Assembly (NCBI GenBank): GCA_964408125.1
Contig: CAYOYC010000017.1
Coordinates: 1-15,663, forward strand
DNA length: 15,663 bases
Direction: 5' to 3'
Source of the DNA: CABMGO01 sp964408125
GTDB taxonomy: Archaea > Nanobdellota > Nanobdellia > Pacearchaeales > GW2011-AR1
The notes beneath the pieces were generated by a model. It made no database searches. It was given only the letters and a program-made list of their open reading frames with translations, and was not told the origin of the DNA. The translations under genes and the position numbers were made by a program. Shown piece after piece: positions 7,286 to 13,553 of this stretch (positions are counted from its first letter, which is position 1; every line of letters starts with the position of its first letter).

Positions 7286-7828
7286 CTATTTTTTATTTTT
7301 CTTCTTAATTGGTTTCTTAGCCACTTTCTTACTTTCTTTTGGAGAATCATCTTGATTCATTGTAATTTTTATTGGCTGAATTGGGTTTTGTGCTGGGCGT
7401 GGTTGTGCTCCTTGCTGCATTTGTGCTATTTTTGCTGTTAGTTGATGTATTTGGAATTGTGCTATTTTTGCCACTTCGTCGTATCTGTGCAATCTGCCAG
7501 CTAAATCATTTGCAAACATTGTTGCTTCTTGACAATTTAAATCTAAATTTGTTGGTTCTATGATTTCTACAGAGGATGGCATAAAATCAAATATTAAATC
7601 CATTAATTTTGCAAGATTCTCCGTATCTATTTCAACTTCTGCAAAACAAGAATACAAATCCTTTTCTGACTCTATTAATGTTGGTTCTGAAATTTTCGAA
7701 GAATTCAAACTTACTCCCTTAATGTTGTTCAGTTTATCTATGTGCAATTTCATAGAGTTTATTAGATATTCTGGCGGCCTTCCAGCTACCTCTATTATCA
7801 TAATTGATGTTATTTTTTGTTCTCCCAT
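7286..7828 (-). CDS. Conserved unknown protein with coiled-coil and lysine-rich tail
   Basis: This 180-residue protein resembles a family I recall as conserved but unnamed in DPANN archaea; no domain name can be given. An N-terminal alpha/beta-looking region (about 1-95) contains IIEVAGRPPEYL and MPSSVEIIEP. It is followed by a helical segment with GRLHRYDEVAKIAQ (111-124), a Q/P-rich linker and a lysine-rich basic tail (KKPIKKKNKK). It has no signal peptide or membrane helix, so it is cytosolic. The frame is open further upstream to 7885, but the ATG at 7828 overlaps the stop of the preceding ComEA-like gene by one base (TAATG), a typical coupled start, and the family-like sequence begins there. 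Co-expression with the membrane HhH protein suggests a shared role, which is inference. It converges with the surface protein gene with zero spacer. Confidence 0.75.
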   Translation of the reverse strand: MGEQKITSIMIIEVAGRPPEYLINSMKLHIDKLNNIKGVSLNSSKISEPTLIESEKDLYSCFAEVEIDTENLAKLMDLIFDFMPSSVEIIEPTNLDLNCQEATMFANDLAGRLHRYDEVAKIAQFQIHQLTAKIAQMQQGAQPRPAQNPIQPIKITMNQDDSPKESKKVAKKPIKKKNKK

Positions 7829-8412
7829 TATCCTTTGATTAGTAAAATAATTATGATAAAAACGAGAAAAATGGCAAACGCCCATATCGCATATTTTCTT
7901 ATTATCTCGTTTTTTGATTCATAAACTATTTCTTCTTTTATATTGTTATTGTCCAAATTTAAGTTTATAATGTTTTCGCTAGACTCTATTTCTTGTTCTA
8001 TAACAACTTCTTCTGGGGAATATATCGTATTAGAAGTAATTATGCTACTCACACGCTCCTCTTCTATTGTGTCCATAGCCCCTCCCTCTTCCTCTTCTTT
8101 TTCTAAATCTTCCGTGTCTTCTTCATTTACTTGCGATAAATCCTGAGTTTCCGATGATACACACGCGATTCCTTGCTGCTTTATTTTCTCTAGAGTCGCA
8201 GCACCTATTCCCTTCACATTCAATAAATCATCAACTGCGGGGTATGGGCGGGTATCTATAATCGCCTGGGCCTTTGCTGGGCCAATCCCTGTTAGTTTAT
8301 CTAAATCTGCTAGAGATGCAGTATTAATATTTATTTGATCTGTATTGCACTGAGAAAGGGCAAAATGAATAAAAAAAATGAATAATAGGATCACAAATCT
8401 GCTTTTGTTCAT
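7828..8412 (-). CDS. ComEA-like helix-hairpin-helix membrane protein
   Basis: This 194-residue protein begins with a signal peptide or N-terminal membrane segment (1-20, ILLFIFFIHFALS). A ComEA-type tandem helix-hairpin-helix domain follows (about 27-84) with the hallmark ININTASLADLDKLTGIGP and a second GIGAATLEKI hairpin. Next come a very acidic linker (about 95-120 and beyond) and a C-terminal transmembrane helix (about 172-192) before KG. ComEA domains bind double-stranded DNA without sequence preference and act in DNA uptake in bacteria. If the first segment is cleaved, the DNA-binding domain would lie outside the cell, tethered by the C-terminal helix, the reverse of the usual N-terminal anchoring in bacterial ComEA. 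A TATA box 23-24 bases upstream supports the start. It is coupled to the downstream unknown gene. Domain call strong; a role in DNA uptake is inference. Confidence 0.88.
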   Translation of the reverse strand: MNKSRFVILLFIFFIHFALSQCNTDQININTASLADLDKLTGIGPAKAQAIIDTRPYPAVDDLLNVKGIGAATLEKIKQQGIACVSSETQDLSQVNEEDTEDLEKEEEEGGAMDTIEEERVSSIITSNTIYSPEEVVIEQEIESSENIINLNLDNNNIKEEIVYESKNEIIRKYAIWAFAIFLVFIIIILLIKG

Positions 8413-8431
8413 GCAAAATCAAAGATTATAT

Positions 8432-8439
8432 GATATAAA
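8432..8439 (-). promoter_or_regulatory. TATA box of the ComEA-like operon
   Basis: TTTATATC on the minus strand is centred 23-24 bases upstream of the ATG at 8412. It sits in the 37-base gap after the SemiSWEET-like gene and probably drives both the ComEA-like gene and the coupled downstream gene. Confidence 0.6.
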
Positions 8440-8449
8440 AGGATTGCGT

Positions 8450-8782
8450 TTAAAAGATTATAACTGAAATTGCCATCATTGCATTTACTACAAACCATAA
8501 TGTATATGTGATGATAATTGGCTTTTCTTTGTGGACGATCCCATAAGTAAGCCAGATTAAGTTAAAAAATGCCCAAGATGACCATGATAAGAATGAGATG
8601 TTGTCTGCGTTCTGGTTCATATAGACCTCAAGTAATTGTGGCAAGGACATTAGCGGCCCGACTACGGCAATAATTATAAGAATTCTATCCAGGAAACGTA
8701 TCCAGAACCTTTTACTTGGATATTCCTCTAGTTTTTTTAAGGCCCTCTTTCTTTTACTTATGTGATGAAGCGCTGAATTCAT
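8450..8782 (-). CDS. SemiSWEET/PQ-loop family membrane protein
   Basis: This 110-residue protein has a basic cytosolic N-terminus (HHISKRKRALKK) and three predicted membrane helices (about 33-54, 64-83, 88-109), the triple-helix bundle of SemiSWEET/MtN3/PQ-loop proteins. The PQ motif is visible in helix 1 (SLPQLLEVY, P48-Q49), with a polar stretch NADNIS and then SWSSWAFFNLIWLTYG in helix 2, both typical of the family. SemiSWEETs work as dimers and carry sugars or other small solutes passively; the substrate here cannot be read from sequence. An ATG 51 bases further upstream (8833) would overlap the preceding gene. The ATG at 8782 is preferred because a TTTATAAG box lies 25-26 bases upstream of it. 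For a host-dependent organism a small-solute carrier would be useful, but that is speculation. Confidence 0.82.
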   Translation of the reverse strand: MNSALHHISKRKRALKKLEEYPSKRFWIRFLDRILIIIAVVGPLMSLPQLLEVYMNQNADNISFLSWSSWAFFNLIWLTYGIVHKEKPIIITYTLWFVVNAMMAISVIIF

Positions 8783-8803
8783 TAATATAAATATAATTCT
8801 TGA

Positions 8804-8811
8804 CTTATAAA
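8804..8811 (-). promoter_or_regulatory. TATA box of the SemiSWEET-like gene
   Basis: TTTATAAG on the minus strand is centred 25-26 bases upstream of the ATG at 8782. It lies right at the 3' end of the preceding nuclease-like gene and decides the shorter start of the SemiSWEET-like protein. Confidence 0.7.
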
Positions 8812-8816
8812 TACTT

Positions 8817-9353
8817 CTAAAATAGTTTCTCAAACCTTTCTTTAAAATTTATATATTCTATCTTTTTTGTTTCTTCATTCTTCTGCGCGATCCATATATC
8901 GTTGAATATTTTATTATTTAGCAGAAAAACACACTTTTCTTTTTCTTCTTTTGATAAAGTTCCGTTTATCTTGGACTCTACTCCTATAATATTATACATT
9001 CTCTCTCCGACGAGCTGGAAAGCGATGAAGTCTGGGAAACCAGTACTTGATAATGTTGGCATCATTCTTTTAAAAAATGGATTGAATACCATTCCTTTCT
9101 TTGCAGAAACTACTTTTTTTAATTCTAAATCTACATTGTCTGCCCACTTTGCTACTGTCCACCCCATCTCTTCTAAATTTTTTCTTACTTGGAGCTCAAA
9201 ATCTGCTCCAGACTTTTTAGATTTTTTACCCTCTTTTATTTTTTCTTTGCTTTTAGAAACAGGAAGACCTCTTTCGTCCCAAGAAGTTTCATATTCGGAA
9301 CTAGATGCTTTTTCTAATTTTTCCAATATCTCCCTCTTTCTTTCTTCTTCCAT
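8817..9353 (-). CDS. PD-(D/E)XK nuclease-like protein
   Basis: This 178-residue cytosolic protein has a charged helical N-terminus (1-48) and a core that fits the PD-(D/E)XK nuclease fold. Visible elements are a helix with a conserved Glu (ADFELQVRKNLEEMGW, E53), then GFPDFIAF with D108, then GVESKING with E126 and K128, followed by a lysine/glutamate-rich helix KEEKEKC. The pattern E...PD...ExK on consecutive strands is the metal-dependent active site of Holliday-junction resolvases, VRR-NUC domains and many restriction enzymes. No methyltransferase or specificity partner is next to it, so a restriction system is not supported; DNA repair or recombination is more likely, by inference. A TATA box lies 25 bases upstream of the ATG. 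Fold assignment is moderately sure; the biochemical role is unknown. Confidence 0.75.
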   Translation of the reverse strand: MEEERKREILEKLEKASSSEYETSWDERGLPVSKSKEKIKEGKKSKKSGADFELQVRKNLEEMGWTVAKWADNVDLELKKVVSAKKGMVFNPFFKRMMPTLSSTGFPDFIAFQLVGERMYNIIGVESKINGTLSKEEKEKCVFLLNNKIFNDIWIAQKNEETKKIEYINFKERFEKLF

Positions 9354-9373
9354 ATTTAATTAGAATATACTTA

Positions 9374-9382
9374 GATTATAAA
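9374..9382 (-). promoter_or_regulatory. TATA box of the nuclease-like gene
   Basis: TTTATAATC on the minus strand is centred 25 bases upstream of the ATG at 9353, in the 38-base gap after the amidophosphoribosyltransferase gene. Confidence 0.65.
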
Positions 9383-9391
9383 TTTTTGTAG

Positions 9392-10804
9392 TCAACAAAA
9401 TGGGTGGGATCCACCAATACAGTAGCTGCAAAGGCTTTCCCTCTTCATCCCGCATCTTTCAAATGCCCTAAACATTCCTCCAACGGAAAGAAAAAATATT
9501 TGTGCGCCAATCTCCTCAGAAATTTCTTTATCTGATCTATTGTTTTTATTATCTTTCGTCCTTACTATAAAATCATCTTCTGGAGGCATATCAACTCCCC
9601 ACATGCAGCCTCTGGGAATACCGTCGCTTCCTACTATTCCTATTCTTGGTGTATAGTTTACAATGTACACCTTCTTTACTCCTGCATCTTTTAGGAGTCG
9701 TATAACGTGTTTTGAATTATTACCTCTGATTGTACTATCGTCTATCAAAACAATTGCTTTATTTTTTATGTGATCTATAGCATTTGGTAAAATATGCAAA
9801 TTTGATTTTATTGATAGATTCCTGTCTTCTTTTGTTGTCCCCTGGAATGCTCTTTCCCCACGTAATTTGTAGAATAGCGGTCTAAATTTATTTTCCTCTC
9901 CAAGAGTTTTAGCATAACTTCTTGCTGCTGCTTCTGGGCATCTTGGTAAAAAACTTACAGTATCTATATCTTTAGGGTGAAATTCTTCTGCTAAGACTTT
10001 GCCTAGTTCTTGCCTTATTTTTATAACGCTTAATCCATTAATCAAAGAGTGCGCATCGGAAATATAGTTCCACTCAAAAAAACAGTGTTTTTGCTCTGCC
10101 TTAATAATTGGAGATTTTCTATAGCTTCCGTTATCTGTTAAATAATATATTACTCCTGGGTCTAGATCTTCTAATGGTATCGCTCCATTTTGCGAAAGAG
10201 CTATATTTTCAGATGCTATGCAATATTTACCGTCTTTAAATCCCAAACAACCTGGTTTTATACCAAACTTATCACGCATTACTATGACCTCATTCCTTTT
10301 TTTATCTGCTATTGCTAATGTGTAAGAACCAAGAATATTTTTTATTAAACTTTTTTCTCCATATTTTAAATAATATTTTAATATGGTTTTCGTATCGCAC
10401 TCTGAGTTTGCGTTTAGTTTGCCTGAGAAATTAACCTGTCCATTATGGATTATGACTGCCTGGCAGTCTCTTATTATAATGTGATCTCCCCTGTCTTCTA
10501 CCTTCCCGCCTATAACATGTGGATGTGCATCTTCTAATATTTTATCTTCTCTTCCTTTTGTCGCATATCTAACGTGAGCTCCAAATGTGTGATAAAGGGA
10601 TGCTGGAAAAATCTTGTGTAAATCAATTAAATCTACTCTTGAAACTGAGCCTTGCCATTTTATAACATCTATTCTATTTTTCCCGAAAGCAAAAATACCG
10701 CAGGCTTCTCTTCCTCTGTGTTGTAAGGATTTTATGAAAGAGTATGCGTCATGTAGCGTATGAGCAACGCATAATCCGCATTTGCTCTGCACTATCTCTT
10801 CCAT
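9392..10804 (-). CDS. purF: Amidophosphoribosyltransferase (PurF-like), propeptide and Fe-S cysteine type
   Basis: This 470-residue enzyme would transfer glutamine amide nitrogen to PRPP, the first step of purine synthesis. The N-terminal Ntn glutaminase domain has the nucleophile Cys9 in SKCGLC after an eight-residue propeptide that must be removed, SLQHRGREACGI (26-37), HVRYATKG (R79), HNG (N121, G122) and D137. The C-terminal phosphoribosyltransferase domain has the PRPP loop VLIDDSTIRG (352-361). C241 (HCFFEW), C400 (RGCMWGVD), C459 and C462 (CSYC) match the four positions that bind a [4Fe-4S] cluster in Bacillus-type PurF. The flexible-loop region usually reading FIxPTQxxR is diverged (FQGTTKEDR, 320-328), so activity on the normal substrate is not certain. 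No other purine gene is nearby and it has its own TATA box, so it appears to be a single-gene unit. Confidence 0.9.
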   Translation of the reverse strand: MEEIVQSKCGLCVAHTLHDAYSFIKSLQHRGREACGIFAFGKNRIDVIKWQGSVSRVDLIDLHKIFPASLYHTFGAHVRYATKGREDKILEDAHPHVIGGKVEDRGDHIIIRDCQAVIIHNGQVNFSGKLNANSECDTKTILKYYLKYGEKSLIKNILGSYTLAIADKKRNEVIVMRDKFGIKPGCLGFKDGKYCIASENIALSQNGAIPLEDLDPGVIYYLTDNGSYRKSPIIKAEQKHCFFEWNYISDAHSLINGLSVIKIRQELGKVLAEEFHPKDIDTVSFLPRCPEAAARSYAKTLGEENKFRPLFYKLRGERAFQGTTKEDRNLSIKSNLHILPNAIDHIKNKAIVLIDDSTIRGNNSKHVIRLLKDAGVKKVYIVNYTPRIGIVGSDGIPRGCMWGVDMPPEDDFIVRTKDNKNNRSDKEISEEIGAQIFFLSVGGMFRAFERCGMKRESLCSYCIGGSHPFC

Positions 10805-10824
10805 AAGGATAAAACTTAATTTTG

Positions 10825-10833
10825 TTTTATAAG
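10825..10833 (-). promoter_or_regulatory. TATA box of the purF-like gene
   Basis: CTTATAAAA on the minus strand is centred 25 bases upstream of the ATG at 10804, a strong match to the archaeal box and to the spacing used throughout this window. Confidence 0.72.
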
Positions 10834-10867
10834 CATTTGTGTGGCAGAATTATGCTATATTGAATAT

Positions 10868-10879
10868 ATTCTTAAGAAT
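10868..10879. repeat. 12-base perfect palindrome after the histone-fold-like gene
   Basis: ATTCTTAAGAAT is a perfect inverted repeat touching the stop codon of the histone-fold-like gene and lying about 35 bases upstream of the purF-like TATA box. It has no loop, so a hairpin terminator is doubtful. It could be a protein-binding site or chance in AT-rich DNA. Confidence 0.3.
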
Positions 10880-11046
10880 TATAAATCTCTTGCCAATAGG
10901 GTTCTTCTATTGTTGCCGAGCGCTCTTCTCTCCGCTTCTTTTATTGTTTCAGAAACTTTTTTTTCTAACTCCTCAATAAATTCTTCCGAAACGGCGAGTT
11001 CTGATGCGTCCTTAACGTTTGTTTTTACTGTGAGGTTTTTTGACAT
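10879..11046 (-). CDS. Small histone-fold-like protein (55 residues)
   Basis: An ATG at 11046 opens a 55-residue frame ending at TAA 10881-10879. The sequence has a basic N-terminal stretch (LTVKTNVKDA), then VSEEFIEELEKKVSETIKEAERRA, matching the long central helix of a histone fold. It ends NNRRTLLARDL, which lines up with the loop-2/helix-3 start of archaeal histones (typically GRKTIKAEDI). It stops there, so the last helix of a normal 65-70 residue histone is missing. It resembles short DUF1931/histone-fold proteins I recall from DPANN genomes. A role in DNA binding or partner binding is inference. Its start overlaps the end of the dedA-like gene by 35 bases in another frame, so translation is probably coupled and the gene belongs to the lysS-dedA operon. 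No clear ribosome binding site precedes it. Confidence 0.72.
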   Translation of the reverse strand: MSKNLTVKTNVKDASELAVSEEFIEELEKKVSETIKEAERRALGNNRRTLLARDL

Positions 11047-11650
11047 CTTTATTATTTGGCCTATTCCTTATCGCTTGTCTTAATAGGTATATAAAATATA
11101 GTAAAATAAAGAATATAAGTGTTCCTATTATGGATATCTTACCAAGAAGTGTTATCATCCCTACTCCTTTACCAAAAATAAAACCAAGAGTAAAAAATAC
11201 ACTAACCCAAATTACGCTAGACATTAAAGAAATTAATACAAGATTTGCCCATGGCAACTTCTTTATCCCAATCAAAAGAGGGATTATTGATCTGGTTGCT
11301 GGATTAAATTTACCGAATATTAGGGCTTTCTTGGGATGATTATTTAATTTTCCTGCTATAGCATGAATAAAACTACTTTTGATTAAAATAAATTTAGAAT
11401 ATTTATCTACCCATGCTTCTCCTTTACTATATCCTATTCTATATCCCACCATGTCTGCAAAAAAAGATGCGCAAACACATACACCAAAAGAAATAAAGAT
11501 GTTTATTTCTCCAATTTTTGAAAGCATTCCGGCAATAAAAATAAGTATTGCCCCCCCTGGAACAATCGCTCCGAATAATGGAAAAGATTCTAAGAAAAGT
11601 GCAATAAATAATAAAATTTGAAAGAGGATGGAAATAAGTAATTGAACCAT
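11012..11650 (-). CDS. DedA/VTT-family membrane protein
   Basis: This 212-residue protein with several hydrophobic segments matches the DedA (VTT, SNARE-associated) family, whose members are linked to lipid scrambling or transport across membranes. Family marks are LESFPLFGAIVPGGAILIFIAG (20-41, containing the conserved E..P...VPGG re-entrant loop) and GKFNPATRSIIPLLIG (113-128, the FxPxxR second loop with R120), followed by PWANL and a final helix (about 172-192) with a basic tail. The frame is open to an ATG at 11728, but that would overlap lysS by 71 bases and add only a low-complexity N/Q/K stretch. The ATG at 11650, seven bases after the lysS stop, gives a normal-length protein. It sits second in the lysS operon and its end overlaps the histone-fold-like gene. 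Transported lipid unknown. Confidence 0.85.
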   Translation of the reverse strand: MVQLLISILFQILLFIALFLESFPLFGAIVPGGAILIFIAGMLSKIGEINIFISFGVCVCASFFADMVGYRIGYSKGEAWVDKYSKFILIKSSFIHAIAGKLNNHPKKALIFGKFNPATRSIIPLLIGIKKLPWANLVLISLMSSVIWVSVFFTLGFIFGKGVGMITLLGKISIIGTLIFFILLYFIYLLRQAIRNRPNNKDVKKPHSKNKR

Positions 11651-11657
11651 TTTAAAA

Positions 11658-13202
11658 TTATTTTTTCTTAGATCCTTTTTTTGGTTCTGGTTTTTTTGAT
11701 TCTGACTTAGATTTTTGTAAAATTTCAACTGGTTTCATAAATGGAAACATTATGACTTCCCTGATACTAACTTGATTTGCGAACAACATCACAAGCCTCT
11801 CTATTCCAACTCCAACTCCGCAAGCGGGTGGCATTCCGTGTTCAAGTGCTGTAACAAAATCCATATCCGTAGGCATAGCCTCCTTATTCCCTTTTTCTCT
11901 TTCGTCTTCCTGCCCTTTAAAATTAGCCTCTTGAAGCTTTGGATTGTTTAATTCCGAATATGCTCTCGCTAATTCCATTCCTGCGACAAGCGGCTGAAAT
12001 ATCTCAGCCTTAGTTGGATCTCTCTGGCTTGGCTTTGCAAGTGGGCACATTTCAACAGGATAGTCTGTTAAAAATGTTGGTTCTATTATTTTATCTCTAA
12101 ATAATTTCATTAGTTCATCTGGAAGATTAATTTTTGTGATTTCATCTATTTTTTCTATTCCGTGTTTTTTGGCTATTTCCCTGGCTTCTTTATCATCCTT
12201 GACTTTTGAAATGTCTATGCTCAAATATTCTTTTATTGCATCAAGCAATGGCAATCTTCTCCATTTTGCAAGATTTATTTTTTTGCCTTGATATTCTATT
12301 TCTGTTTTACCAAAAAGGGCAAGTGCAATATCTTTCATCATCTCTTCAAACAATCTCATTCCGTCGTTATAATCTGCATAACCCTGGTACCATTCAATTG
12401 TCATGTGCTCCGGATTGTGCTGTCTATCCACTCCCTCGTTTCTAAATTTCTTTGTAATCTCATAAACTCTTTCAAATCCGCCAACTAGTGCTTTTTTCAA
12501 ATATAATTCTGGGGCAATACTTAGAAATAAGTTTGAGTTGTATGCTTCACAATGTGTTTTAAATGGCTTTGCAGCCGCACCGCCATAAACGCTTTGAAGA
12601 AGTGGTGTTTCTACTTCTATAAAGTCATTCTTCTTCATAAAATCTCTCAGAACTTCCAAGATTTTAGCTCTGGTTACAAAAACTTTTTTTACTTCTGGAT
12701 TAACGGTCATATCTAAATATCTTTTTCTTAATCTTTCTTCTTCATCTGTTAGACCATGAACTTTGTCAGGAAGAGGAAGAATAGATTTTGTTAGAATAAA
12801 AAGCTCTTTTACTAGAATAGACATTTCTCCGGTTTTTGTCTTCATTGGATTTCCTTTAACGCCGATTATGTCTCCTGTATCTATAAAGGAATTAAATAGC
12901 TCCATGCATTTTTCAGGAGTTTTCTCTGATTGAAGAACCACCTGGATTATTCCTTTTGAATCTTGGACTTTTGCGAATGCGAGTTTTCCAAAACTTCTTA
13001 AAAACATTATTCTTCCGGCGACAACTTCTGTTTTATTAGAAATTTCTTCGTTTTTTAGAGAAGAATATTGCTTAATTATTTCATCGCTGTGTTCCCTTTC
13101 ATTTTCCAGATCAAATTTGTGGCTATAGGGATTAATTTTTTGTTTTCTTAACTCCTCTATTTTTTTTAATCTTTCTTTTACTATTTCATCTTCTCTTCCC
13201 AT
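11658..13202 (-). CDS. lysS: Lysyl-tRNA synthetase, class II
   Basis: This 514-residue enzyme charges tRNA-Lys. An N-terminal helix and OB-fold anticodon-binding domain (about 58-140) precede the class II catalytic core. Motif 1 is around 180-200 (EVLRDFMKKNDFIEVETPLL). Motif 2 contains FRNEGVDRQHNPEHMTIEWY (253-272). Motif 3 is GVGVGIERLVMLF (462-474) with the ATP-binding arginine R469. The GGAAAKPF and APELYLKKAL segments are typical of LysRS rather than AsnRS or AspRS. The C-terminus has a lysine/serine-rich tail (about 497-514). Many archaea use the unrelated class I enzyme, so this is the bacterial/eukaryotic kind, perhaps acquired by transfer. It leads an operon with dedA and the histone-fold-like gene; a TTAAAAACTA box lies about 24 bases upstream of the ATG. 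Confidence 0.96.
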   Translation of the reverse strand: MGREDEIVKERLKKIEELRKQKINPYSHKFDLENEREHSDEIIKQYSSLKNEEISNKTEVVAGRIMFLRSFGKLAFAKVQDSKGIIQVVLQSEKTPEKCMELFNSFIDTGDIIGVKGNPMKTKTGEMSILVKELFILTKSILPLPDKVHGLTDEEERLRKRYLDMTVNPEVKKVFVTRAKILEVLRDFMKKNDFIEVETPLLQSVYGGAAAKPFKTHCEAYNSNLFLSIAPELYLKKALVGGFERVYEITKKFRNEGVDRQHNPEHMTIEWYQGYADYNDGMRLFEEMMKDIALALFGKTEIEYQGKKINLAKWRRLPLLDAIKEYLSIDISKVKDDKEAREIAKKHGIEKIDEITKINLPDELMKLFRDKIIEPTFLTDYPVEMCPLAKPSQRDPTKAEIFQPLVAGMELARAYSELNNPKLQEANFKGQEDEREKGNKEAMPTDMDFVTALEHGMPPACGVGVGIERLVMLFANQVSIREVIMFPFMKPVEILQKSKSESKKPEPKKGSKKK

Positions 13203-13220
13203 AAATTAATGTAGAAATGC

Positions 13221-13230
13221 TAGTTTTTAA
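13221..13230 (-). promoter_or_regulatory. Probable TATA box of the lysS operon
   Basis: TTAAAAACTA on the minus strand is centred about 24 bases upstream of the lysS ATG, in the 40-base gap after the acylphosphatase gene. It is a weaker match than the other boxes in this window. Confidence 0.45.
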
Positions 13231-13242
13231 GGGTTTTGTGAC

Positions 13243-13521
13243 TTAAAATTTCATAATTGTAAATTCTTTGAATTCGCCTGACCACTTCTTTTCTTCTGGA
13301 TTGATTTCCCTTATTTGAGCGTGTGGTGGGCCTTTTTTGAGTATTTTGTACATTTCCTCTATATTATCCTTCTCACCCTCGATAAGGACCTCTACTGTTC
13401 CATTTTCTAAATTTCTAACATATCCCCTTAGATCTAGTGCGTCTGCTTGCTGTTTACAAAATTGCCTGAAAAATATTCCCTGTACTGTTCCAGAAACTGT
13501 AAACTTTACCGCTTTTTTCAT
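13243..13521 (-). CDS. acyP: Acylphosphatase
   Basis: This 92-residue protein matches the acylphosphatase family along its whole length. These small ferredoxin-like enzymes hydrolyse acyl phosphates such as acetyl phosphate or 1,3-bisphosphoglycerate. The signature SGTVQGIFFRQF (10-21) holds the phosphate-binding arginine R19, and LRGYVRNLENGTVEVLIEG (31-49) holds the catalytic asparagine N37. The C-terminal half has the usual PPHAQIREI strand, and the protein ends with FTIMKF. Start and length are normal. A strong TATA box is centred 25 bases upstream of the ATG, between this gene and trmY, so it is probably transcribed on its own. Its metabolic role here is not clear from neighbours. Confidence 0.95.
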   Translation of the reverse strand: MKKAVKFTVSGTVQGIFFRQFCKQQADALDLRGYVRNLENGTVEVLIEGEKDNIEEMYKILKKGPPHAQIREINPEEKKWSGEFKEFTIMKF

Positions 13522-13541
13522 ATTATATTTAGTTTTAATTA

Positions 13542-13550
13542 GTTTATAAG
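13542..13550 (-). promoter_or_regulatory. TATA box of the acylphosphatase gene
   Basis: CTTATAAAC on the minus strand is centred 25 bases upstream of the ATG at 13521 and ends four bases short of the trmY stop codon. Confidence 0.7.
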
Positions 13551-13553
13551 TTT

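Noticed and set aside
7831..7836. AAAGGA before the ATG at 7828 as a ribosome binding site
   Set aside because: It ends only two bases before the ATG, too close for normal pairing; coupling by the overlapping stop is more likely.
7829..7885. Longer start of the unknown gene at 7885
   Set aside because: The extension lies within the ComEA-like gene, and TAATG coupling at 7828 explains the start better.
8783..8833. Longer start of the SemiSWEET-like gene at 8833
   Set aside because: It overlaps the preceding gene and its own likely TATA box; the ATG at 8782 has correct promoter spacing.
8817..9353. Restriction-modification system
   Set aside because: There is a nuclease-like gene but no methyltransferase or specificity gene anywhere in the window.
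8902..9363. 153-codon open frame on the plus strand
   Set aside because: It lies opposite the nuclease-like gene, has no family match, and is serine/phenylalanine-rich as expected of an antisense shadow.
11040..11339. 99-codon open frame on the plus strand
   Set aside because: It is antisense to the dedA-like gene, which has clear family motifs.
11651..11728. Longer start of the dedA-like gene at 11728
   Set aside because: It would overlap lysS by 71 bases and add a low-complexity N/Q/K stretch with no family match.
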